Shown: positions 1 through 10,989, numbered from the stretch's first letter. The stretch is DNA of 36,039 nucleotides from Ichthyophonus hoferi (GCA_002751075.1 NAOQ01000112.1:77089-113127), one strand, 5' to 3'. Notes: generated by a model from the letters alone, not told the origin. Program-made: numbers and translations.

Positions 1-36
<36 letters not shown>
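1..36. repeat. (AT)n microsatellite
   Basis: Pure AT dinucleotide run at the left edge of the window. It lies in what should be an intron or the 3' part of the UTP23 gene. Confidence 0.95.
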
Positions 37-38
<2 letters not shown>

Positions 39-305
39 TAACTTGGCAGGAACTATTACTGGGATTATCTATTCTATGTGTTTGAAAACCATTAAAGGAG
101 AAATAAAGAAAATAATGCAACGTCTAGGCCAATCAAATGGTGTAAAGCACAAGTCCGCACAACTCAATCGCTAATTAATGGTTAATTAATCTGAATTCAG
201 ACCAGTCTATCACATTAATCCTAACTAAGCCTTTTCCCTATATATGAGCATGCATAATAAGGGTAAATATACTTATTGGATGTGCTCATGAATGCTGGTT
301 CTTTG

Positions 306-406
306 TATTCTCAACATATATATACATACATACATATATACATATATATATACATATATACATACATACATGCAGCTATATATACATACGTACATGCACA
401 TATATA
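306..406. repeat. Degenerate CATA/TATA low-complexity tract
   Basis: A run of imperfect CATA and TATA units, probably inside the intron that follows the last visible UTP23 exon. Tracts of the same kind recur through the window, for example near 775-850 and 3220-3265. Confidence 0.8.
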
Positions 407-428
407 ATCAACCAACGACAGCTCTTAC

Positions 429-2105
429 ACGGTATTTCTCTTAGTTCCTTCCTTAGCCCAGCGTCCTGAGTAGCTACCATTAACTTGAACCGATTGGCCT
501 CCCCTACAGACATGAATGAATATGAGAAGGTAGGATATGGCAGGAAATATCAAACACAAGTCCTATCATCACATATGTAATATTATTATAAAATGGACGG
601 TAGTATATTTGTATGTATGTATGTAGGGATACATTTATGATATATATGTCAATTGCTATTCACTCACCAGTCATTACATATATAGACCTATAAGGATATC
701 TATAATATAGCACAGATGGTATATATTCCAATGTGCATCTAAGTATATATACGTGTATGTATCACACATGTTTAGCTAGGTATATATATACATAAACATA
801 CTTACACCCACATATACCCACATACATTCGTACATATGTATATATACCCCATATACCTATCACTGACTTGACACAGTCACGCGCAGTCATTTCACCAGGC
901 TTATGGCCACACCTTCTATGCTCGTATTTGCGGTTGATGATGTAAGCACCTGCCAAATTAGGCCCCAGCTTTCGCACTTCCTCTACAACACATGGTGTGG
1001 TATGTGTTGATTGGTTAAGGTGGTATATAAAGTAATATCAATGGTGGATAAGGATATGGGGTGATGATACAGATCAATAAAGTAGAGAGATATAAAGGTA
1101 TGATTAAATAAACCAATATCAATACATGATTTATTTTCTATATAATTAATACTAGTTATAGCGATCATACATCAAGTAGCAATAAAAGCTAGAGACTGTT
1201 AAAGGTTTAATAATATATTGATATCATTGTCACAATAAATAATTTTTAAGCTAACAAACATGGACTTGGGAATATGGGATTGAATAAATACTACAAGAAT
1301 ATTCATTATAAATAGAACGACCAAGAAAAACTGTGCTTTCAAATTAAGAAAGAACTGTAATCTTATGGGTGAATAAAATATAAAGAACTGTGATGATGGG
1401 TAGATATATAAAGTATTTTGGGCGTCAAAGTAGCTGTCAAATCCATCTTTGATGTGAATCTTGGCTGTGATGGCCGCCTGGCAAAAGGTGGCGTCCACTG
1501 TGGGGCCATACAAATTAGAATTCTATGATACTATAGTACATGGTATTGTATTATAAAGTGCTATATTATATTACATATATATACTGTATTATATGATACT
1601 AATTACAGGCTATTGTATATTTTGTACATTGTATTATTATATCTTATATATGATATCATATGTTATATATCACATCGGAATTAAATAGATAAAACCGGTA
1701 TACTAATAAGGGGATAGATATACACCCATCTGACTTTATATGCTTACCTAGCCGTGCAGTCACAGATACATGTACCTATACCTATACACATACATATATA
1801 TATACGTATATGAAAAAACCGACACACGAGCATACGCCACCAAATACACACGCAAGTGTGTTAAAGAAAATAGATAGGGACCTGGAAATGTGCATGCCTG
1901 TGCCTACATATACAATCATACACATTAGCATAGCCGCTAAAAAATAGGGCTAGACAACCCTTAAGGAGCAACAGCATTATAATATTTTAGTACACCATAC
2001 CATTACAAACAACATACCTAAAATCTGGTAGGGTTCAAACATGCCAAAGCTGTTTTTATAAAAGGCTAAAGCCTTACGGGCGTGCTTTTGCCGCTTGACC
2101 TTCAT
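429..2105 (-). CDS. UTP23: UTP23, rRNA-processing PIN-domain protein (C-terminus off the window)
   Basis: Small-subunit processome protein acting in nucleolar 18S rRNA maturation; the UTP23 PIN domain is a relative of that of FCF1. Exons read leftwards: 2018-2105, 1408-1497, 857-1003 and 429-503, with phases 1, 1 and 1 agreeing at the joins. The start MKVKRQKHARKALAFYKNSFG and the following EPYQILVD match the conserved UTP23 N-terminus. DATFCQAA, TTPCVVEEVRKLG, the zinc-binding-like stretch EHRRCGHKPGEMTARDC and MVATQDAGLRKELREIP follow in family order. Only the N-terminal two thirds are visible; the segment after ATQD...IP and the basic tail must lie left of position 1. The last visible donor could be at 428 (T|GTAAGA) or 430 (CC|GTGTAA). 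Intron 2 has AT-AC ends (see separate entry). The gene is divergent from the mL54 gene. Family assignment is very secure. Confidence 0.92.
1004..1407 (-). other. Apparent U12-type AT-AC intron in UTP23
   Basis: Between UTP23 exons 2 and 3 there is no usable GT donor or AG acceptor. Joining T at 1408 to AT at 1003 gives SYFDAQNTLYTTPCVVEE, which aligns without gaps to my recollection of the human segment RYLMGETQLCTTRCVLKE. The intron then begins ATATCTAC (1407-1400) and ends in AC (1005-1004). The sequence CCTTAAC at 1020-1014 matches the U12 branch-site core, and its branch A lies 11 nt from the acceptor, within the usual U12 spacing. The donor departs from the ATATCCTT consensus at its last three bases. 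Confidence 0.75.
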
Positions 2106-2943
2106 AGTAGCGTAGTGTAACTAATACTTAATATAAATATACAATATAATAAATAAAATATCATATATATAATAATAGTAATTTACAAAATAATATGTAA
2201 CCGCCTATTTACTGTAGTTTCAAATTACGCAAACTGGGCACACGTGTAATACAAACACGTCTATAATTTTTTTACTATTTTGACCCACTCTCTGGATGGT
2301 GTCTTTTAAACAAATAATAAATTAGTAAGAACATTTGGATGTTAATACAGCCAATGCTGTTTAGGATTGTGAGCGAAGCAATCTGGTTATAGCTATTGTG
2401 ATAACGCACCGGCCAGCTCACAATCCCTGTCTTAAATGATCTAATATTATTATTTGCCGTCTTCTAAATGGCACCATTTTAGCGAATCATATGTCAGTAT
2501 CTAATTTAAAATATTTTATATTTTTAAGCTAACCATATCTTTGGGTTAAATATGCGGCAATCTAATAGTATTTTGATAGCGCGCCGAAAAGTCATATTTT
2601 TCTCACAGTCACAATATTTATAAATACATAAACATAAACAAATGTTTATATATGCAAATAAGACAATAATAACATATTGAATGACTATAACATAAAAAAT
2701 TAGTCAATAAGCTATTTTGAAGTGTATTTTATTTTATTAAATAAGTAGCTAAGTGAATGATCGGTAATGATAAGAATAATAGCAATAAACAATAATCACA
2801 ATAAACCATAACCAGTAAATAAATATACCATTAGCTGTTAGATAATTATCTCCGTAAACACATATAGAATAAAAAGGAACAAAAAGCCATATCCATATAT
2901 AAAATAATATATATAAACACTATTGTAAATAATTTCTTCAACT
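2106..2943. promoter_or_regulatory. Divergent spacer between UTP23 and mL54
   Basis: This 838 bp spacer separates the start codons of two divergently transcribed genes that both serve ribosome production, so it should hold both promoters. No clear TATA box or coding frame is visible. It contains an inverted repeat at 2363-2426 and a short near-palindrome at 2465-2483. The promoter role is inferred from position. Confidence 0.45.
2363..2426. other. Inverted repeat, 11 bp arms
   Basis: GGATTGTGAGC at 2363-2373 is the exact reverse complement of 2416-2426, with a 42 nt loop. It lies in the UTP23/mL54 spacer and could be a protein-binding site pair or the stem of a small RNA. No snRNA or snoRNA boxes were recognised. 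Confidence 0.6.
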
Positions 2944-5900
2944 ATGGCCGGTGTTATAAATTTTATAAAACGACCGCTTATTCTTAATAGACTATTACCT
3001 CTCCGCAGTCCAAAAGCAGCAGCTGGTATGTGTATATATGTTTATATGTGTGTAGAGTAAATACGCATGAGTGTGTTGTATAGTGGCAATATATATATAT
3101 ATATATGAGAGTTCAAGGAATTGATGTGTATATATGATAGGTATGTGTTCGTATGTGAGTAGGAAAACCCACATTTTTAATCTGAAGACAAGTCTAGAGT
3201 ATGTACAAATGTATAAGACACATGTGGTATATGTATATATATGTACATATATGTATGTATGTTTGTATGGAAGGATGATAATGCTGAATATGTTGATAAA
3301 TGGATGAACATTCAAAGATAATTGTAGGTATAACGAATGGTAAAGATGGGCTATTATTATATTTCTATTCATGGCATAGGAATGCGAGTGATGTTTAGTA
3401 TTTAATATATTTATTTAGGCATGTTTATTGGCACTCATGTTTTGAATCTTATTGTTATCCACAGGTGCCTACAAACCCAAATTTTCAAGAAAGGCAAAGG
3501 CAGTAGGTATGGGCACTTTTAAAACTATATCAACCATCCTCAAATCAAAATTACGCATTAAATAGGGATTTCTATTTATTCGTGTAAAATGAGCGTTGCA
3601 TTGGATATATTAAAATTATAATAAATGAGTAATAAAACGCCTTTTGCTCAATCATCTATGGCTCTAATCAGTGTTATTATAATTATAAGCATGTTTTAAA
3701 GATTATAATTATAAAATATATAAAGCAACAGGAACATCGGTGTAAATAATATTTAAAACTTTCAATGCACTTAAAGTAAGAATTTTGCATTTTTATGCCA
3801 ATTGTATAATTATGTTTAATATTTATCCATTACTAGCCATGTGTATTGCAGGGATGTCAGTCTTTTAACTTTGATATGTCAAATTTAAAATAAAACACTG
3901 TGCCCTATTTATTGATTCATTTGTTTTAAAGCTCATTAATCTGGGATATAATGTATTAGATATACAAGATTATTTAACATTTCAATTGATTTTCATGCTA
4001 CCTTTATGTAGATAATAATAACAGCTTGTTGGGGTTACTGGTTACCATCCACTCCTACTCACCTCTCCAACCTCGCTCTGATTTAATGTACCAAGGAATA
4101 TTTATGATCATATGGAATAAATAATTGATTGGATAACCTCTATATTGACAAAATAACTATATATCCAAGATAAGAAAAGTAACTGGCTATAGCCATCTAA
4201 TTAATTGATGCTGGGTTTTAAAACATTCTATATATAAAATGCTATATTTAAAAAGTATGAAGAGCTTATACCTGAGACAGATGGGGACTCTTGATTCTGT
4301 AGTGATACTGAATAAAGGCTATACAATTTTTATCCTAAAATCTCTGCTTGCAATAGTCGGCTACCACCCTGAGCATAGATGAAATAATAATACTAGGGCG
4401 TATATTATGAATTATCTTTATGCTAAATCGTGGGTTAGAAATTAGTTGATATTATTAATATCATATCATACATTATGAATAGTAATTATAGTATCCGTAG
4501 TCTTCAATTATGATTATGAACTAAATGTTTCAGGCCAATCATAATCCCAACTTGGAAATTATAATATGTGATATAATACATAAAAAAAACAGCAAATTGG
4601 GCTAACCCTGCATTTCATTACAGATAAAGATACAGGTCCAGTAGAACCAATTAAATACGATCCTGCCGTTTGCAACGGAGCTAATTATCTTGTAGGGGGG
4701 GAAGATCCGCCACTCAAACCAGAGTATGTATTTGAAACTATGCTTATTATTACTATAATTGTTGCTAGGTTTGTGATTGAATCCTTTGAGTTTATGTAGC
4801 ACCATTGAGTGGACCAAGAGAAATCGGGTATATCATTAATATTTCTCACCGTATTGTAGTAATATGTTTCCAGGAGAGGGATGATCAAGATATGCATAAG
4901 CTTATTATGAATGGCATCCTGTATACTATCATATTTATATTTATATCTAAATCTTTATCTTTATCTCAATTTGTATTTCTTTCTCATATGTGTATACACT
5001 TTTATATATCACAAATAATCGTCTAGAGTGTGTATATGTAGTTACTGTCGTTATTATTATGGTTATTATTATCATTATTGTTTTTGTTGTTGCTGTTGCG
5101 ATTAAAATCACTATATATCCTGCCTACGACTTTCTGCAATCTCTATATACATTTATACATAATACATATTTGGCTTGGTTTTTAATTACACTTTACTGCA
5201 TTACGCTTCTGGCCCAAGATTTATTTATTTTTTTGTGATTGAATTATCATGCAGTGCGGACTATCCTGATTGGCTGTGGACCCTGTTGGAACCCCGAAGT
5301 AAGTAGTGATTGGTAGACGTATATCACTTCAAAATTTGATCTAATTGGTCGCTTGTTTAAACAATTAAGTGGTGAAATGTTTATTTAATAGTTGGTTATT
5401 GGTTGGTTTGCATTGTTATTAAATTTTCTATTGGATTAAATATTTCTCTTGCCACCACAGGCGTTATATTTTTATATATCTATATAATATATATATAGGC
5501 ATCTATTTTTCTCTGCGTATAGTTATATATAAGCTTACGTTTACCTATACGTAGGTATAAGCCCCTACTCATAACATTTAGGCGCAAATATACATGAAAA
5601 TACATACGTAAATTCTCACATAATATATATATTAACCAATTGTTTCCCTTTATTGACTTTCAGTTTGTAAATATTTCCTTTATGTTATTGTAATTGTAAT
5701 ATCTAAGTAATTGCAATTACAAAAAATAAATTACTGAGATATACGAGAGATATAATATATATATATATATGGATACCCATAAAATTTTCCGCTTCTGCTT
5801 AATATTTTCTGATGTGTCAAACCATAGCATCGCTTTTAATTTTAAGAGACATTCTTTAGCCAATGTGCAACCTTTTTCTAATGACTTCAATTAGGTGTTA

Positions 5901-6072
5901 GTTATTTATTTATTTGCCTTAATCAAGTCTTTTTTTTCATTCCTACTTAACGCGACAATAACTAAGCTTACATCCACTTACAGCGGACACTGGCGTGGAC
6001 TCGCAATACTATTGGAGAAAACTAAAAAAGGATGCTATTATAAAAGCCAATAAGAAGAGTAAAAAAAAATGA
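2944..6072 (+). CDS. MRPL54: Mitochondrial large-subunit ribosomal protein L54 (mL54)
   Basis: Component of the mitochondrial large ribosomal subunit. Exons: 2944-3025, 3465-3506, 4624-4723, 5255-5298 and 5984-6072. They sum to 357 nt, giving 118 residues with agreeing phases. Residues 1-27 (MAGVINFIKRPLILNRLLPL then RSPKAAA) are basic, amphipathic and lack acidic residues, as expected of a mitochondrial presequence. The core NYLVGGEDPPLKPDADYPDW (residues about 62-81) matches the mL54 signature, human [20 protein letters not shown]. The ending QYYWRKLKKDAIIKANKKSK parallels the human [20 protein letters not shown]. Length is close to the human protein. All introns are GT-AG. A dispersed repeat lies in the third intron or its upstream neighbour, just before exon 3. 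Confidence 0.93.
4205..4395 (+). repeat. Dispersed repeat, copy 1
   Basis: This segment in the mL54 intron upstream of exon 3 is clearly related to 35075-35275. Shared blocks include CTGAGACAGAT, GATTCTGTAG, ACTGAATAAAG, TTTTTATCCTAAAAT and CCACCCTGA. Identity over the best 130 bp looks to be around 80 percent by eye. No terminal repeats, poly(A) tail or pol III boxes were recognised, so the family is unknown. Confidence 0.75.
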
Positions 6073-6553
6073 ATCTGTGAGTAGAGAGAATGAAATAGCC
6101 ACGTGTTGTTTCTGAAGGGAACAGGAGAGTTATAATATACTGCATCTCTATCCTTGTGTAATGATCGTGCTATGTCATGCTATGTCGTGCTATGCCACTT
6201 ATTAAAATTAAAATTTATTAAAATTAAAGTCTCCTCTAACTGACTTGATCTGGCAAGTAAATTTTGCTATGATGTCATATGGCAAAGGGTTATGCTATTG
6301 GTTTAATCATATTCTTTCAAATATGATCTAATTGGTTAATCGTTTATCTATAGGACTATACACTATAATTTTATTGGCTGCTAATTTTAAATAAGGTATT
6401 AGAACTAATTTTCACCATGCTTAGATAGATTATCTTTTGATATTGTTTTCACTTTTCTTACATTCAGTTAGAGTTAACTATTAAAGGTAATAAGAAAGCG
6501 ACTGTTTACTGTGTTTGTTTCCTATTACAGTTTTTCAGTCATCAAATTTGCGT

Positions 6554-6817
6554 ATGTTTTTTAATTCTCAAGTGGTAGAAATTTGTCATCCAGATTCTTT
6601 ATTAAAAGGTCAACTAGTCAAATCTGACACAGTCAAACCATTGGAGAACACTTGTATAATGCCAATCTATGATCACAGTGTTCTAGATTATAGTTATTGG
6701 ACATATTGCAAATTGCAAGGGAATTATAAAACGTCTCTAAATTCAGAACAATTGTGTGTTTTATCTGGAGAACTCACAAAGGCCTTAGCTTGTCTTTACC
6801 TCTTGATAACCACCTAA
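6554..6817 (+). CDS. Hypothetical 87-residue reading frame
   Basis: The frame begins at an ATG 20 nt after a good 3' splice site (TTTCCTATTACAG, ending at 6531) and is open further upstream through that site, so it could be a terminal exon. The product has a mixed amino-acid composition, including VVEICHPDSLLKG and YDHSVLDYSYWTYCKL, rather than the I/Y/H-rich composition of random AT-rich frames. No family was recognised and no upstream exon was found. It may be a lineage-specific gene, the end of an unrecognised gene, or chance. Confidence 0.25.
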   Translation: MFFNSQVVEICHPDSLLKGQLVKSDTVKPLENTCIMPIYDHSVLDYSYWTYCKLQGNYKTSLNSEQLCVLSGELTKALACLYLLITT

Positions 6818-7209
6818 AACATCTAAAAGAAGATGAACACACCATACATTAAATAGAATTCGGTATAACATATACTACTTCTATTTCCAATACAATGCGC
6901 ATAACTTTGGACATGTAATTTCTATATTAGACTGAATTACAGAGAGCCAATCAATAGTCGTTAGCCTAAGTCGGTTTAGTACCACTGTCTATGATTGGTC
7001 TATTTTTAGGGGCGGTACCTATACTATATTATTATATTTTATTACCAACTATTCGGTAGCCGAGTTGGAGCAATGTATACATTCAACTCTTTTTTCTTTT
7101 ATTCTGACTTGTCCCTTAAATAGTAAATAATTTCCTTTTCATCCTAGTTATGCAGTACCTGCTTTCAGTTTAACTAGTGCCACACGGATAACACACTGGT
7201 CAGTGGCTC

Positions 7210-7258
7210 TAATCTTACTGCTCAACCCGGATTAACCAGGCCGGTAGTCCTAAGATTA
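7210..7258. other. Nested hairpin in a GC-richer patch
   Basis: TAATCTTA at 7210-7217 pairs with TAAGATTA at 7251-7258. Between them, an inner ACCCGG/CCGGT pair could form a second stem. The surrounding 7160-7345 is GC-richer than its flanks and also contains ACCCA/TGGGT arms near 7315-7330. It may be a structured RNA or repeat relic; no family was recognised. Confidence 0.35.
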
Positions 7259-8151
7259 CTAATAAGAACTCGTGGGTAATGTATACTGATGAGTCCGGCT
7301 CATAGTAACTTTAACCCAGAATTGGGTCGAGTCGGCGGGTTCAAACTTTACAGAAGAAGCTATTATTAATTTTCATAATAATAGCTAGATTCTGACATAT
7401 ATGCCAATATATAATATCAAATTGGAGTTTATTGATTGGCTGAGAGCCCCGAGGTACAGTGAACTAACCCTTTGGTTGAAGATTAATTGATAAATGCTAA
7501 TACCAATAAAATTGATAATATGCATATATATTAATATACATCTTGGTAACGCAAAACATAGAATTTCATGCAAGTATGAATTTAGTAACAACATTAACAT
7601 ATTATATACCAATCAGTTCTCTAATATCGAAATAAGAAACTCTTTTGAGTGTAGGCAATCTTCATTGTATATACATTGCGTTAATTATTATTCAATATGA
7701 ACTCTTAGAGTAAGAGAAAACGATGGAGAATGATAGTGGGATAAAGCCTACCCCAATCCAATCGGTTACTAAATAACTTTAATAAGTGTCAAAGCTAGCC
7801 AAGAATTACCGCCTCTTAAGTAGGAAGCAATTAGTCTTCTTAATTCTTCTTTGTGGTCAGCTTGCAAAATAAACCTAGGTTGCTGATAGAAAGCAGATCA
7901 TGTATAAGAACACGTAGTCATGAGAAAATGGATGATTGAAAGTTAGGGTTTTTATAGCAACCTGACTGCAGAAGCCACACGCAACCTAGAATGTGTGTTG
8001 CATATTTTTATTGTATTATAACCAGCTTTATCTCTATATGGGCTACAATATCCTGCAATGGTACGTTCTTCTCAGAGAGCAACCAATCAGACAATAACCA
8101 TACGAACTACTTCAACCAATTACTAACTAACCCGTTATTTAAATTAACACT

Positions 8152-8178
8152 AATTAAATCACTTGGAGTGATTTAATT
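8152..8178. other. Perfect 12 bp inverted repeat with 3 nt loop
   Basis: AATTAAATCACT at 8152-8163 is followed by TGG and its exact reverse complement at 8167-8178. It lies about 115 nt beyond the MaoC stop codon, in the region where the transcript 3' end should be. A role in 3' end formation is only a guess. Confidence 0.6.
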
Positions 8179-8292
8179 GGGTCAAGGCAACCCTAAATTA
8201 TAAATAGCACACACTGAATTATTGGGGGATCACAGTAAAATATTAATATATAACACTGATTGGGCCAGATTACACCAATAAACAGCCGTCCT

Positions 8293-10347
8293 TCATTCCA
8301 TTCTAAGATATCCATCTTGTAGCAACTTCCCTTCTTCGTTGACCAATGAAATCTCCACTCCTCTCCTCTCTCCCTCTATCTTAGATACTCTCAGCTCAGC
8401 CTTCCCGGGAATAAACAGAGGTCGTTTATAGGCCACTTCACTAACTAATGGGAATTTAATATCCATTCCCATTTCTTCCATAGCCCGCATGCAATCACCA
8501 TAAACCCGAGCAGTGGTATATAGACCGTGCGCAATGGCATTCTTGAAGCCCAATAGGCGGGCAGGAATAGCATGGAGGTGGATTGGGTTAAAGTCGCCTG
8601 CTATACAGCCATACTGACGACCTATGCTCTCAGATAGTTCCCATTGGTAGCTCTTGGTGTTAGGGGTGATGGAGAAGGGTGATTCTGATTGGGTCTGTAA
8701 TGATGTGATGAAGAAGGGAGGGGTGAGATAATCTGGTGTACTACCGGGTAGATGTCATGTGATATATTGTGATGTGTAAGATATGGTAACGGAGATATAT
8801 ATACATAGTTACAAGACTCTATAATGAGATGGTCTGTTTAGTAGGATGACAAAATAAGCAGAGAGAAAACAGAAAGATGAGAGAATTCCAAAAATAAAGA
8901 AACGCTACAAGAATACTATTAAATTGTAAGTTATAAAACAAGCTAAATGATGGATATGATTGGTTAATATAAAATGCAAATAGCTAGACAACTAGAGAGA
9001 TATATAGGTTGACTGGTGTATATATATGTAGTATAAGACGGGAAGAGAACTACAAAAGAGAAATAAAGAAGTATAATAGGAATATAGGGGGAGTCTATGA
9101 AAATCCAAAATTACATTAGTTTGGTCAGCCGAAGTTTCCGGAAGTTTTCCTTTTGGGTGCTTATGCATGCATAAAAGGGTAATCACTCCTTCCCATGGTC
9201 TCTCCTGGGTTCCATTGGCTGATGGCTTATCTCCCACAACCTCATTGGTTGTCAAGGACATCTCCACTTCTATCTCAGTTCCTCTTTTCACTGCCTTTGT
9301 CTCTGACCGCACCTGGAATATAGATAAATAGATATAATTAAGAGAAGGTGGCAGAGATATGCAAGCTGTATTTTCTGTGCTCATGGATCTATAAATATGT
9401 GGAAATGTATATGTATATATATAGGAAAGCAATACATACTATATACTTGTGTTATCAAGACAAATGCAGTCTAAAGGGTAGCCAGCAAGACATCATGTGC
9501 CCTATCACCCCTGTCCACCCATACCCCTATATATACGTCATACCTGAATAACCATGGTCATCTTCTCGTCCAATCTCAATATGCGTCTTTGAGTCACTTT
9601 GGTCCGCACATGCACAATACCCATAAGGGGGAAGGGAAAATCAGGGTGGCAGAGAAACTTCATACATTGGTTTATGCACATAGCACTGACGAATAGGAGG
9701 GGCACCTTAAAAATTTTAAAATGAAATGGGTTAAATGCAATACAAAAAAAAAAAGCATAATATTGTATTAATTATATATAAATGAATTAATTGTTAAGTA
9801 ATTTATAATATAAAACATTACTCAAGTGAGGTTATAAAACTGTCTCCAAATAGGTTACATTTACCTCATATAACCTCAGGGCAGTTTATAAACCACACGG
9901 TGGGTTAGATCTTTGGTCTCTATGAACAGACTCTGTGCATTAAAATTAAAATGAAAAAGAGTAGTGGGAGAAATATTTTTATATTAAGCTGAACCGAAGC
10001 ATACTTTGATAAATCACAAACTTATGTACACACATACCTAAACTACACCCCTATCCTTCTCATCCATATTCCAAGCACATATACCTACATACCTCTCCCA
10101 TTCTCTCCATCACAGGAAGTTTGCATATGGCTATGTACTTGGCCAACTTCTTTTCATCAATTACAAAAGGTATTTCTTCACGAATAGGTTTAATAATTAC
10201 AGGTCCCTCCTGTTTGACAAGAGTCTTCCATCCTGTCTTGTACAAGGGTTGAAAGCCCAGTTTGATAAGATGTACAACAGTATCAAGAGCATCAAGGTAA
10301 TAAAGAATACTGACAAGGGCCACAAGGATACACACGATGCAATACAT
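8293..10347 (-). CDS. MaoC-type enoyl-CoA hydratase/dehydratase with N-terminal membrane segment
   Basis: Hot-dog-fold hydratase expected to add or remove water on a 2-enoyl/3-hydroxyacyl thioester. Exons read leftwards: 10093-10347, 9544-9705, 9115-9312 and 8293-8694. All joins are phase 0 and the product is 338 residues. Residues about 1-24 (MYCIVCILVALVSILYYL onward) form a hydrophobic helix, likely a signal anchor. Residues 60-205 look like a degenerate first hot-dog. Residues 206-338 carry the hydratase-2 motif CIAGDFNPIHLHAIPA (about 235-250), with the catalytic Asp and His in place, followed by LLGFKNAIAHGLYTTARV. This matches the double-hot-dog layout of bacterial HtdX-like proteins. 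The start is the first ATG of the exon and keeps the hydrophobic segment. Substrate and compartment are unknown; the anchor argues for ER or another membrane rather than the peroxisomal matrix, and the C-terminus YLRME is not a PTS1 signal. Confidence 0.88.
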
Positions 10348-10989
10348 GGTTATTACTGTTCCCCTCTCTCGGGGTTGTCTTACTATGTCTATATTATGTT
10401 TATAATGTAGTAATAGTTCTGATTGCTTGACAGCTACGAGAGTGAGTCTTCATTTGTAGGAACCAATATCCCACCAATAACTTGAGCCCGGGATTTTGTG
10501 AGCCGAAACGTTTTGTTTTGTTTTAAATATTTTGACTGTCCAATTAATTCTATAATTTAAATTCTTGTAAAATCTGTTACCACACATTTGGACTAACCAT
10601 TGGGGGTGTTATAAAAGTGTTTTCACACAACTTATTTTAATCCCAGCACTTGGATAAGTTTAAATCACGTGCATTTTAAAGTGAAAAAAAAACCAGTGTC
10701 ACCATAACTCAACTATGGGGCCATTCATAATAACCAATGGAGTATTCTAGTCGGCTGATTTGTGGGTTTAGTTTACTTTATTTTTAGCACCTTGGTTTAC
10801 CTTGAACGGTGAAAAATTTAATAATAATAAATGTACTGTAATTTTTATTATTTTTCATAATACCTGAAAATTATAACCTTGGATGCCAAAGCAATAAATA
10901 CGTCGATAATTGGAAAAAACTTCTTAAGTTGGACGATGGTTAGATTATTCAGTAATAGGTATCTTATTCTTGTTTATTACTGTCTCTGA

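Larger units (their letters stand above)
6073..8292. other. Intergenic region between convergent mL54 and MaoC genes
   Basis: The two genes end towards each other. I see no convincing gene apart from one weak frame at 6554-6817. The region holds a three-fold run of a 10 bp unit (GTGCTATGTC-like) near 6167-6196, a GC-richer patch with hairpins at about 7160-7345, and a perfect inverted repeat at 8152-8178. Confidence 0.5.

Noticed and set aside
2995-3372. A 125-codon minus-strand frame.
   Set aside because: It overlaps mL54 exon 1 in antisense and is composed mainly of TATA/CATA low-complexity sequence.
7285-7345. CTGATGAG followed by paired sequence, suggesting a hammerhead ribozyme.
   Set aside because: The required GAAA segment is absent (the candidate reads TTCAAAC) and the putative stem II does not pair.
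7055-7345. TAGCCGAGTTGG (A-box-like) and GGGTTCAAAC (B-box-like), suggesting a tRNA or SINE.
   Set aside because: The boxes are about 280 bp apart, and neither has the flanking stems needed for a tRNA.
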